NCBI RefSeq assembly: GCF_025698545.1
Contig: NC_068569.1
Location: 6,634,001-6,698,000, forward strand
Reading direction: 5' to 3'
Source: Gossypium raimondii
Taxonomy: Eukaryota > Streptophyta > Magnoliopsida > Malvales > Malvaceae
Length of the DNA: 64,000 nt
The notes under the pieces are model-generated. The model did no database searches and had not been told where the DNA came from. It worked only from the letters and a program-made list of their open reading frames with translations. Below, piece after piece: positions 1-11,849 of this stretch (its first letter is position 1; each line of letters opens with the position of its first letter). Position numbers and translations under genes: made by a program.

Positions 1-1159
1 GCATGGCGGACTTCGCTCTCAGGAGCACCATGTGTCATACGGTTAGGATTGAAATGTGCTCCTATCATTTAAAATTTTAAAAATAAAAAAAGTTATACAT
101 AAAAAAACTCTAAAACATAAGATCCTATGGAATGAGATTCAAATGCAACAAGTCCTACCCGTTGACATGCATCCATTTGTTGTGTCACTATACTCATGCT
201 ACATGTAAAACAAAAAGTAAAGATTAAAACCAGACTTCAAAAAAACTTTTATGTGCTGATATACACTGAGAATGAGCAGCTAAAGCCAAAAAACACTTAC
301 AAGGTGGAACCCGTGAAGCCCTGGAGTAAGACCAGTAACGCGAACATTCACAGTTGTTGGACCTATTTATAGTGAAATTGAAAGCATTCACAGAAGACAG
401 CAACACTCAATTGCCAAAAAGATAAGCCAACAGAACATGTATTGATGTAAAGTTTCACAATGTCTAAAATTTGTAAGAGGCTAGACAGTCGTTTCAACTT
501 TAACGTGAACACTGGAATATTTAATATAAGTATACATCACCAAGGAAACACTTATATCAAAATCAGCTCTAAATAAACAGACGAAAATCGAGCTAACAGT
601 TAGAACTAAAAATCTGGCATTCGCAATCGCAACATTGAAGCAAATATGATCCAGAACTGAGCACCACCCTAACCATAATCCTATCCAACCTCAAAGCATC
701 GAAGATGGAAATGAATTCATCAACAAAAAGTTAGAAGGAAACCCCCCCCCCAAAAAAAAAAAATATATATTCATGCTCTTTCTCTCGCTTCTTCTCCATA
801 AACAAACAATGAATTCACAAAAAGAAACAGAATTTCTCCAATAACAAGTACAAAACCAAAAACCCAAACCACAAGATGCATTAGAAAACAAGTAAATACA
901 CAAAGATTGAAAAGAAAACAGACCATCATCTTCTTGAGTCAAGGTGACAACGCCTTCAACTTTAGAATCACCTTTAAGAACCGCGACAGCATTCTTGGAT
1001 ACAGCAAGCACGGAAAACTGCTTCTTGGGGACAGTAGCAGCATTGGAAAGGGATGGACGAGGGGTTAGGTGACGACAGTGCATGAAGGAGAGTGTGGTGA
1101 GATGGGATTATAGTGAGAATAGCGTGGACTACCATGGCTACTATTGCTGCAGCTTGCAT
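1..1159 (-). pseudogene. Plastid-type Cu/Zn superoxide dismutase (CSD2-like), 5' part, transit peptide frameshifted
   Basis: Cu/Zn SOD converts superoxide to hydrogen peroxide and oxygen; the CSD2 type works in the chloroplast stroma. Four exons are visible on the minus strand: about 1083/1159-924, 362-301, 198-159 and 61-1, all with GT-AG introns and matching phases. They encode the [20 protein letters not shown] strand, PTTVNVRVTGLTPGLHGFHL, HEYSDTTNGCMSTG and GAHFNPNRMTHGAPESE, then run off the left edge. Metal-ligand histidines in FHLHE, HFNP and THG are present. The ATG at 1159 opens a typical CSD2 transit peptide ([23 protein letters not shown]), but this frame leaves the SOD frame near 1050, apparently after a deletion. 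The SOD frame is open only from an internal ATG at 1083 with a short unusual N-terminus. HEFGD is HEYSD and GPHF is GAHF. It is probably a decayed copy; a truncated product remains possible. Confidence 0.72.
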
Positions 1160-2897
1160 TTGATGAGTGAGTGAACAGTGTAGGATTACGATGGAGATAA
1201 TGTGAGACGAGGTTGTCGTGGCTGCAGTGACCCCTGGGATTTAACTAGAATCTACTGTGCTTTAGCTTAAATCGTGTCTGGGAATGAGGACAATCTGGTT
1301 TGCACGGACCTTAAGAGATGTTTTCTCATCATAAAATGTGTTTTTTTTTGGTAAATTACAACTTCGGTAACTTATATTTGCTTAAATCATGATCATTGAG
1401 TCACTAATGACACTTAACAAACCGCTATCGTTAATGACTGTATAATAACATTTAAAAGTTCGGTGAACATCACAAATTTAAAAGAAAAATCATCTAATAC
1501 AAAAAGATTTGTTAAAACTGAGTGTTTAATTGTATAAAAAGTTAAATGCTTAAGAAAATATAATTATCAGTATACAAATGTTTAATTAAATTTATTAAGT
1601 TATTGCTTTTATAGTTAAAAATTAAGTTTGTTGAGGGGTGGAATTTTTTGGAATAAATATTTTAAATGTTGCTTATCAGGTACCCAATTGATCTCCCAAC
1701 AATAAAAGATATTGTTTTTCGATGGGAGTTTTATCTCCCGTGCTCTATCGAGAGTCAATGTGCTATGAGCAGCTGCCCGGTGAGCTTGGTTCGCAGAGCT
1801 AAGAGTACTTAAATTGGTGGAGCTACAAGCCCCAAGAGAGGTGCCAGTATAAGGCGCGTCAATAATTCTGGAGTTCACTTGGGCATATAGGATTTTAGAT
1901 CGCCAATACGAGACACTTATCCCTTAAGTGGTGACCTATATGCTAGAGATAAGAGGTTCGAAACCTAACAATGGCTAATGCTCACGGCCCCTTTTTGGAT
2001 GAGCCAAATTTAAATTATAAATTTTTGAGAGAGTTAAAAATGTAATTTTGTCATTGTATTCATATAAAATTTTTGTCGAAAGCATAATTGAATTTTAATT
2101 TTTAAGAGACAAAATATAATTTTACACTAAATTAACTTAAAACATTGTAAATGCTCAAGAGACTAAAGAGGAAATTTTTTATTTATGGAGTGTTAGGGTC
2201 TCTGCCCTCAACTTCGCTCCTACCCTTGGTGGGTGGTCGTGCGCTAACAAATAACCTAATTCCTCGAGGCACTCTCCCTCTGTAAACAAAATTACTCATA
2301 ATATGCTAATTTTTTTATAGAGGTGAGAGAGCACAGCCCAAAAATAATGCCAACCATTATTGGAATTCGGTTGACAGCTCGAAAAATGGCACCCCGAAAA
2401 CTGAAAAAGTAGACCCCTCAACAAATTTTTTTATTATACATTTTTGAGCAATTTAGCGAGATTAGATCACAATTGTAGGGAACAAATTAACAATAAATTA
2501 AAATAAAATGGCTTAATCTTAATTTGGATCAATTTTCTAATTTTCTGCTTCGTCAGGATTGTTTATTCAAATAACGATAAATTACAGTCGGCAGATTAGT
2601 CAGTGAAAATTATAAGATCATTTTGCGGAAACAAGACATTAATACACGTATATTAGCACAAATTTGTCTTTCAGGCATGATCCAAATGCCACAGATCATT
2701 AACACCAGTAAGAAAACAAACCAATTTGTTCTTGCAACCCGTGTAGTCTATTGGAAGAGTATTAAAGTCTTGGTTTCGCTAATCAAGTTCAACCTCGAGT
2801 ATTCAAGAAAATAGAACTATTACATAACAGACTAACAGTTATGGGACTTCATTGTCGATGAAGAACAAGCATCATTAACAGGCACTGACGAGACAGA
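1160..2897. other. Intergenic, AT-rich, no gene seen
   Basis: No supported gene lies here. Short open frames are not conserved-looking. Around 1880-2010 is a possible tRNA-derived (SINE-like) patch with a B-box-like GGTTCGAAACC at about 1953. The rest is AT-rich spacer and unidentified repeat-like sequence. Confidence 0.5.
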
Positions 2898-4185
2898 TTA
2901 GGAAGATAAAGGTGTTGTAAACTCAAATCCTTGATTCAGAAGAGCCCCGCACACCCATAACTTCAGGTTTGGCAAGTTCATTGACTGCTCACAATCTCTC
3001 ATCTGCAGTTTTATATAAATCAGTCTGCAAGTTTTGCATTTTAAAACCTCAGCAGCTATGTTACTGGAATTCGCGTAAGAATAGAAAAAGAGTAAAGGTT
3101 GACTTACATTTAGAGTAAATGTTAATACAAATCTGTCAGAAAGAGTGGCCAAATTGGAATTCAGAACTTTGAAGTTAGTGAGGGACTCAAGGGCCTTGTA
3201 AAGTGATATTGCAACCCCTTCACCTTTGTTGCATATCAATCTAATGTAAAACTCTCTTTCCTCCACTTGAAACATATTCAACTGCATTGTAAAGTGAAAA
3301 CCATTGTTTCATTTCCATGGAAGAAAAAAGGCAGTAAATAATATCACAATTATTAAAAACAAGTGATTGTTATGTTATTAGTATTATTATTATTATTATT
3401 TTCTTTACCTGCATTATCTTCTTGCAAACTGGGTGGCTGTTGCTTCTTGCAACTCGAATCTTAACAGGGTTTTCAATTGATTGTTGGTACCTTTCGGATC
3501 CTGCCAATGTTGCTTCAAGACCCGCAATCTCAGCTTTTAGTTTCTTAGCCTGCATTTGCAGGTCTTGCACATACAATACGGCATCTCCAATAATCGAAGC
3601 CTTATCCATCTGCAGCAACATAAAATTAAAGCCTTATCCATCAAATTATATTCGCAACTGGATCCAACACATGTTATATATATACGTAACACATACCTTT
3701 GTTATGTTAGGAACTAGGGAACGCAATGCATAGAGCTTCTCCTTCATCCGACCCCTCCGCAGTCGCTCCGAGATCAAAGTTCTCGACCGATCAACCCTTG
3801 GTTTCTTTGTGGCTGTTGGTGTTGTGGGGGTGGTTGCGGTTGCGGTTGCGGTGGTTGTCCCGGAAGAGTTTTCCTCGTCGTTATCATCCTCACCATCCTT
3901 CATCATTTCGCCATAAAAAGTACTTGGAAATGGATCGAAAACATAGTTAGAATCCGGCACAATGGTGGTTGAAGCATCAAGGCAAAAAGTATCCCCAGGT
4001 GTGGAACTAATCTGCTTATCCTCAACAAAACTACCATTGAGAAGATCGCAATCATAGCCGACGCCTGCATCTTCACTTTCACCACGAATCAGATCGATGA
4101 ACTGATCAAAATTCGGATCATCAATGAAATCATATAGTTCAAACTGGTTTGGGAACTGCAGAGGGTAATTTCTCGATGCATCCAT
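2898..4185 (-). CDS. FIT: FIT-type bHLH transcription factor (iron-deficiency response)
   Basis: FIT (bHLH29 in Arabidopsis) works with clade Ib bHLH partners in root nuclei to switch on iron uptake genes such as IRT1 and FRO2. The exons join in frame: 4185-3697, 3609-3409, 3281-3108 and 3002-2898, giving 322 residues, close to the ~318 of Arabidopsis FIT as I recall it. Residues ~10-40 carry the FIT-like DPNFDQFIDLIRG block. An acidic and Thr/Ala-rich stretch precedes the bHLH (about 130-180: SRTLISERLRRGRMKEKLY, SLVPNITK, MDKASIIGDAVLYVQ). The C-terminal ACT-like part holds FQVEEREFYIRLICNKGEG and MNLPNLKLWVCGALLNQGFEF. The start is chosen because the 5' block matches the family directly from this ATG. 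The basic region has Glu and Arg but no classical His, which I recall is also true of FIT. No damage is visible. Confidence 0.93.
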
Positions 4186-4220
4186 TGGTTCCTATGCACT
4201 GCCTGACTGTGAGAGGTGTA

Positions 4221-4232
4221 GCTGTATATATT
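4221..4232 (-). promoter_or_regulatory. Possible TATA box of the FIT-like gene
   Basis: Read on the minus strand, an AATATATACAG stretch lies about 40 bp upstream of the FIT-like ATG. The spacing would give a very short 5' UTR, so this is tentative. Confidence 0.3.
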
Positions 4233-5924
4233 GTAACCTTCAAATTAAAATCTGGACCTGCTTCACGTCATTTCATGGTGTGAAAGGAATCGACTGAAGA
4301 ACCTAAGGCTGCCAGCGATTATTTTTTAATTACTTCAAATACTAGTAACATAGCAACATCAATCAAGCCCTGGAAATTGATAAAAAAATATATAACAAAT
4401 ATAATATTCAATTCCATTAAACAAACACTGTATTGTAGTTGAGCCGAGATTTTAGGATTGATGTTGACTTGCTTTTATATTCTGTAGGGTGACTTTTTCT
4501 TTAAAGGAAGACCGATCTGAATTCAGAGTTTCGCAATTTCTGCAGAATTACTTTTGTCAAACATGTCTGAATTCAAGGTTAAGCTTGAGATGCTGATCTT
4601 CTAACTGCTATTATGAGATCAAAATCAATGACCAAGTTCTCCAAGTTTACTATACTCCTCTCAAATGATCAGCAATGACATCAACATTCGATTTTACTTT
4701 TTTTCTTTTTAACTTTCCGGGGAATCTATTTCCAGCCTCTGGTATTCACATTTTTGAGGTGACATGCAGTTTTGTTTTAATAAAGATTTCAGGGGATAGT
4801 TAGTTTATCCAAATTTCATGGGTGTGAATGGAATCGTATGCTTTTGTTTAATAAACAGTGGTTTTAAACATAAATAATCTACAGTTCAAACATTTACAAG
4901 ATTAAGACATACATATACATATCCACCAGGAGGAACAACAAAAATACTTGCTGCTGTCAGTATCTGTGATTGTTAACTCATCTACAGTCAAATCCAAAGT
5001 TGATAGATTGCCTCTAATACGTGTTGTACGCAAACATCCAACATATACAAAATGAAAACTCAACGTCATTAAGTTCAATAAAACCCGATCCTTTGATATT
5101 AAGCAAACAATCATAGGCGGCATGAAATTTGCATCAAACCTCAAATATTCTTTTGACTTTCTATAGCTTGAAATTAAGATAACCATATCCATCTCATGCA
5201 TGGATTGGCATGCACACACACACATATATTGTTCTTTAAAAGGGACTATCAAAGATGTTTCTCGAAAAAGAAAATAATTTTATAAATTCGCCATATATAG
5301 AAAAAATGGTTGTTACCTGCACCGTATAATACCAATGATTTTTTTTTTTAGCATATTCTAATTTGAGGTGGGGACTTTGCTTGCATCTCACCTGACGACA
5401 TAATGTCTAATATTTTATTTAGAGCAAGCTTAGTGCAATTGATAATTTAATTTAGCGCAACACTTGTATATAAATTTATATTAGACAATTTTAATTTATT
5501 AAATGTAGTCTAATGAACTAAAAATAATTTGGTTAGTGTTAATATTAATCATTTAGTGATATTTGAAAATACGTATAAATACGTATAAGATCATGATTCC
5601 GTCAAATATAGAGTTCAGAAAATTTGCATGTGAGGAATTCGATGGTACTACGCGTGGGGGAACGTGCCTTACATGAAGTTGAGGTGCTCTTTGGTTGAAA
5701 TATGAATAAATTAATGAAGCAACAGTGGGTCTCCACGGGATTAATTTATTATGTTTTTCGTATTTTAATGCTTAATGTTCAAGTTTCAGGCCAGACCATA
5801 CATTGGTTTTGTTCTTCAAACATAACCAATTTTGACATGGGCCATAAGGGTTAGCTCGGCCTTGATATTAGCCTTGCCAAAAGTTTATGTTGGGCTTAAA
5901 TCTATTGATTTTAAACTGGAATCA

Positions 5925-6045
5925 ACTTTGCCTGAGTCTTAATTCGATTGACATCAGTATTATTATCAGTGTATAAGGACGTGGGTTCAAGTGTGGTGAA
6001 GCGCATTATCCTCCTATTTAAGAGTTGAGAAGGGACTATTGGTAG
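5925..6045 (+). repeat. SINE-like / dispersed repeat candidate
   Basis: The stretch contains GTGGGTTCAAGTGTGG (near 5988), close to a Pol III B box, with an upstream block ending in AATTCGATTGACA about 45 bp before it. Similar phrases are dispersed in cotton sequence as I remember it. No target duplication was identified. Confidence 0.35.
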
Positions 6046-9000
6046 TTTTAAATATTATATAAAAAAAACAGATATAAGAAGAATTCACAATAAAATCAAA
6101 GTTCAAAAAGAAAGAACTTTGTCAAGGTCTTCGTACTCCTTCCAAGAAATAAGAATATTATCCAACTTTAGATTTCAATATTCAAGTTTCAATTTAATCC
6201 GTTCAGAACATTTTTATTATTATCTTCAACCTCATTCACGGTCGTTAACAGATTAAACATAAGAAAGTGTCATAGAACACAAGTCTTAACGCTTTTTAAT
6301 TTCTTTTTATCTTACAAATAAACCAATCGAGTGATTACAGAAAAACATTAACATATCTCTTGTCTATCCTGAGGATATAGTATTTAGGTTTTACTGATAA
6401 GCAAATGAAAAATCAATTTACAGTCATTTAAATGGCATTTGAATAGAAAATATCAACTTGTCCAACATGATAGGGGTTTACATATCATAACAATAATAAA
6501 ATGAATCTTAATACATATGCACACACATAAGCAACATGAAGACTGTCTCTGGTGGGCGCATAATTGTAAATTTTTATTGGCATAATTTCTAGTCAAAATA
6601 AAACACAAGAAGCGCTAATATTCCTTGCTTATTCCTTCTATCACTTGTGTTACTTCTAATTAAAATCAAAACATTTTTTTAGTGAATCATAACCGAACAA
6701 CAGACGCGACTAATGCAACTCGAATTCAAGCTACAATTGGGGCAGTGAACATCATATGGGATTTAATCAAAATCAAAACTTTATGTATACATATGATCCC
6801 CAATTTAAATTTCATGTGTATAATTACAGTAAATCAGAATTCATTTATTAAATTACACATTCATGTATAAATTGAATATGTATCCTGTTTTTATTTATTA
6901 TATTTTGTTTGTTTGATTAAGGACCACTAAACCGCCCTTTCAATTAAAACCTATAAGATTTTTTGAGTGCAGCAGTCTTCTACCTTTATATCATCAAAGC
7001 TATCATTGCTGCACTTTGAATGGAGTTTAAGTTTTCTTATGTCTAAATCTTTGACTTTCTTTTTTCACTTTCAGTGATCCACGAATTCTACAGATTACAT
7101 TTATTTATCATTCTGCTCTTAAATTAGATCTTTAGTTAACAGTTTTGTGTACAACCTTTTTGTGACAAAGAAAAGAAAAGGAGAGAATGAAAGAAGAAAT
7201 TGGTGGTGATAAAGGAAAATTAAAATATAAACTGCTAAACCATTAATACAGAATAAGACTCAGAAAGCTGGAAAGAAATTGAAGCTCCAATTTCGGAAAT
7301 TGGATGAAACAAAGTCGTTTTATTTTCTTGCAGGAACTTTGGAGTTTATACATTCAAATAATAATTTTTATGTATAAAATTTATAAAAAGAATAGGAGAG
7401 ATCAATCATTACTTAAATATAAAGTTAGAAATTTTTTAAAGGCTCAGAATTAAGTTGTATATATTTACGATAGTAAAATGTAATCTTATTATTTTAGTAG
7501 TCTACATCTTTATAATTTTTAAATGACTAAATTAAAAAATTCTCATTTTAGGGCCAATGTACAAATTTACCACATACTAATTTAAAATTTTATAAATTAT
7601 AAAGAATCGATAAAAGTGAAAATTTACATTTTAGAGGGTTGAGTCCGGACATGCCCTTTAGTTCCACCTCTATTTGTAATATTTTATATAGTTGTGTAAT
7701 TATACAAATTATTATAATTTTGTTTGTGCTTTGCATACATTTATCATAGCTTATGTTATCTAATATCATGCATAAATTGTGATATTTTTCCTTTGAAATT
7801 TACTATTTAAGTGCTCAATTATTTTATTTTAACTTATATTTCAAATCTTGCCTAAGTGGAAGAATTGGATACAGAAAAGTTTGAAAGTTAATTTTAAGAA
7901 GGTTTTATGATTGGGACTCATTTAGAGAATTCAAGCTGTTTGTATCATATCTTAAGCTATAAAATTCCAATTTACTTTTTCTAAGGGAATTGATAGATTA
8001 AGACTGAAATCAAGAAAATGCGAAAAACACAGTCTTGAAGTCTATGACAGAAATCTGACAAAACTTGAAAAAACTGCTTTTCCAACTTATAAATACATAG
8101 TTTTAGGCCTACCCACAATTAGTATTATTTTATTTTTGTGTTTTCTCTCAACATGAGTTGCTGAGTAAAAGAGATTTCAATGCTTTGATTCTTCAAATTG
8201 GGAGATCTGTTGTTTTTTTTGGATAAATCTGTAAAAATGATTTATCCAGAAATAGAAAATCATCTGCTACAACAAAACAACATGGGAAGTTCCAATGTAA
8301 ACAAACCCCAAGCTATACAAATTCTATTACTTACAATATCAAATAACCCCACCATTATTAGGTAACGATTTGTGCAATTACACAAAACATTTAAAATATT
8401 TTAGGAAATTATATATGCAACAGGGCAATAACTTTATACACAATTTGTGAAATTTTGAACTCTGTAAATATGGTTGAAAATATGATAAGGGTATATATAT
8501 ATAATTTTAAAACTTTTTACAATACCTATAGATCACATGTCATACCCTAAACTTACATGTCAAGTTTATAAAATTCCACAAACTTTATATGAATGTAATT
8601 TTTTATACAAAACATTACTTAATTATACAAATTAAATAATATTTTTAATACAATATCTATTTCTACCTATAATGTTTGAACTCTTAAATCAAAATAAAAT
8701 ACACGATAAACACATTCGAACACACGTTCTTTTGATTATTATCATTATAATTAATAACAGCATTACCAACTAAATTAAAGTTTAATTAACCATATTAGAT
8801 AATATTTTATGTAACATAAAGGATAATAATATTTATAATAACTTAGAGGTGATGAAAAACAAAAAAAGTGAACTCTTAGTAAAATTTTGTGAAACTTTAG
8901 TGAATTACAAGAGAAAAGTAAAGTTTTCACAGCAACGCGACAAGTACAGTTCAAACTCAAATCATACTTGAGAATATAAACACTTAAAACATTAAGCAAA

Positions 9001-9394
9001 CACATAGATGTGATTCAAATTTGATTTGCATGACAACGTGAGGAATGATGAACCCATGTTTTTGTACTTGGCACTTTGTGTATTATGAATCTGCAATACT
9101 ACAGAGATAGCATATGACAACTACATCTAGAGATTCTTCGGCCCATACGTTCTTTGCATCTGAACTCAATCATTTTCTCAAAATTAATGGTGCAGGAATA
9201 TATGTTTGAGATAAATATTTAATATCAATACACCGATATTTTAACTTTTATAGATTTAAAGGATTACTTTTTTTATTATTTATATTTATACTTAAATATC
9301 AGACACGGAAAATCTTTTAAAAAACAAACAATAGTAACACATTACACATGTGCTCCTCCAGCTCGCTTTCGCCAAAAGTGAATCACTAGGGTTC

Positions 9395-9409
9395 TATAAA
9401 TACGTGGCG
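9395..9409 (+). promoter_or_regulatory. TATA box and ABRE/G-box-like element of the asparagine synthetase gene
   Basis: TATAAATA at 9395-9402 is followed directly by ACGTGGC at 9402-9408, an ABRE/G-box-like core. The TATA box lies about 220 bp upstream of the ATG at 9617, compatible with a long 5' leader. Plant ASN genes are known to respond to dark, sugar and ABA, but this link is inferred. Confidence 0.5.
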
Positions 9410-11408
9410 TTTGATGAATGTCAAAACACAAGACGTGTTGTCTTCCCGTGTTTACACTCCACTGTCATCTGCTCCATCTTTTTCAATTTTCCTCCTCCTT
9501 TGTGTTTTGTTTTGTTTACTATTTTCAATATAAATGCATTTACTTTAGTTTGTTATAGTTGTTCAGGAAAAGGAAGAAAAAAAAAGGTGTTGGGGAGTGA
9601 TAACTATTGAAAGAAAATGTGTGGGATTTTAGCAGTTTTGGGTTGTTCTGATGATTCTCAGGCTAAAAGGGTTCGAGTGCTGGAGCTTTCCCGCAGGCAA
9701 ATAGTTTTTTTTCTTTCTTACGTTTTCGCTTTTAATTTCGGGGGTCTTTTTATTTTAGCCTATTTTGACGTTTGTGTCTCTAAATACGTTGAATAAACAT
9801 TTGCCAAGTAGGTTTAAATTATCTCTCTTATTGGCCTTGCAAAAACAAGAGGAAAAAACAAACAAACATGGTTACTACTTTAAAGATAGATCATCTCCAA
9901 ACTTGGAGGAGAACTATACGAAGGGTCTTGAAGCAATGACGTTACTACTTTTGAAACAACAGAAAGAGGAAAAATAAAATAAAAGAAGGTGGCAGAGTCT
10001 GTTTTAGGATGCTAATAAAATCAGATATGAATTTGAGAATATTAAGTTCCATTAAATATGTCACTGCTGATAAATATATGTATATCACTGCTTAGTTAGT
10101 GATTATTCACGTGGGGTGTGGGACGTAATTTAACGATCATCTGGAGAAACAAATAGTGATAAAAGAGAAATAATAAGCTGAAATAGCTATGGTTGGATGA
10201 TGTATGAACAGGTTGAAGCACCGTGGTCCTGACTGGAGTGGGCTCTATCAACATAGAGACAGCTATTTGGCTCATCAACGTCTTGCCATCGTCGATCCTG
10301 CTTCCGGTGACCAACCTCTGTTTAATGAAGATAAGAGTGTTGCTGTCACTGTAAGCCTCTCTATGCTTCTTTCGTTTTAGTACTTATCCAGTTTTAGCCA
10401 ATATGATCACTTATTTAAAATTTCAAACATTTAAGGGTTAATTCATAATTTGAAATCGGTCAATTATGTGTCGGGAACTAGGTGAATGGAGAGATTTACA
10501 ACCATGAAGAATTGAGGAAGAAGTTGGTAAACCACAAGTTCAGGACTGGCAGTGATTGTGATGTTATTGCCCATCTGGTAAGGTCCCCATTGCTAAACCT
10601 TTTAGGGATACAGCTCATTACGGGTCTAAATTTGTTAGTTTGTTTTGTAAATTCAAGTGTAAAAGTTGTTGCTTAAACTTGCACTATATTACAGTACGAG
10701 GAATATGGGGAAGACTTCGTGGACATGTTGGATGGAATCTTCTCATTTGTGCTGTTGGATACCCGTGACAACAGCTTCATTGTCGCTCGTGATGCTATTG
10801 GGGTCACCTCCCTCTATATCGGCTGGGGACTTGATGGTATTATGTCTTGCTTTCTCAATATATCTAATATACCTGTGTGATTTATATAATAATTAGCTGT
10901 TATTTCGCGGTTTTTAGTTTCTTCACTACTGATATTTATCGAATTGGCTATTCATGATAGAAAAAAACATGTCCAGTTTGAGATTGGTTTGCTAAGTTAG
11001 TTGTTTAACTCTTATAATATTCAGGTTCGGTTTGGATATCATCAGAGATGAAAGGATTGAATGATGACTGTGAACACTTTGAGACCTTTCGTCCTGGACA
11101 CTTGTACACTAGCAAATCAAGAGGATTCAGGAGGTGGTACAACCCACCCTGGTTTTCCGAGTCCATTCCTTCAGTTCCATATGACCCGCTTGTTCTCAGA
11201 CGCGCATTTGAAAATGTAAGCTTGATGATTTGCAGCCAAACATTTGACACTTTTTTTTCTCTTTTCATTTTCTGCCATTTTACCTTATGGGTCATATGGA
11301 ATATATTTGTAGGCTGTGATCAAAAGGCTGATGACTGATGTGCCTTTCGGAGTTTTGCTATCTGGAGGCCTTGATTCATCATTGGTTGCTTCTATCACGG
11401 CTCGGTAC

Positions 11409-11790
11409 TGTTAGAAAAAAGGCAGCAGCAACAATGAACAACAAAGAGCATAAGCTCATGAAAAACAGGAAGCAAAACAAAACAAAAGAACAAAATGAAA
11501 ATCCAAAGAGAAGCAGCAAGTAACCGAATGAGAAAGTCTTAGCTTTCATTTCCATTTCAAAATATAAAGGGGTTACAAAATAATAATAATAATAATAATA
11601 AGTAAGTTACCTAAACTGTAACTACTCCTACCAAATTTGGCAAGTTGCCAACTAAAATAATACAAGTCAAAAGCTGAAAATAAATCAGCTATTACATCCA
11701 TCATTTTCATATCTTACTAACTCTAGAAATCAAGTTACATGTCAACTTGATTGCTTTACAAAAAAAAATCAAAATAAACAAAATGAAACA
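11409..11790 (-). repeat. LTR 1 (3' LTR of the minus-strand Copia copy)
   Basis: It starts TGTTAGAAAA at the gene junction and ends about GAAACA (TG...CA on either strand). It contains an (AAT)n run near 11580-11600. The boundary on the pol side is uncertain by several tens of bases. Confidence 0.7.
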
Positions 11791-11849
11791 AGCAGCTCCT
11801 ATTCGATTCTAAAGTCGGTCTGCTGTCATTGGAAGTTTGTTGCATTGCA

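Larger units (their letters stand above)
4186..9394. other. Long AT-rich intergenic stretch
   Basis: No gene can be supported over about 5.2 kb. One dispersed-repeat candidate is listed separately near 5925-6045. About 7540-7680 ends with a GAGTCCGGACATGCCC-like phrase that resembles decayed repeat sequence. Poly-A/T runs are common. Nothing else is recognisable. Confidence 0.55.

Noticed and set aside
1880-2010. tRNA gene because of GGTTCGAAACC
   Set aside because: No cloverleaf can be drawn around it; at best a SINE-like remnant.
4902-5252. 116-codon open frame on minus upstream of the FIT-like gene
   Set aside because: No domain, odd composition with CVCACQSM-type text from a CA-repeat, and no splice partners.
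6960-7020. GCAGCAGTC...ATTGCTGC possible microRNA hairpin
   Set aside because: Pairing is short and matches no known plant microRNA.
8775-9005. 76-codon open frame on minus
   Set aside because: Translation is of AT-rich DNA (Tyr/Leu/Ile/Cys-rich) with no known feature.
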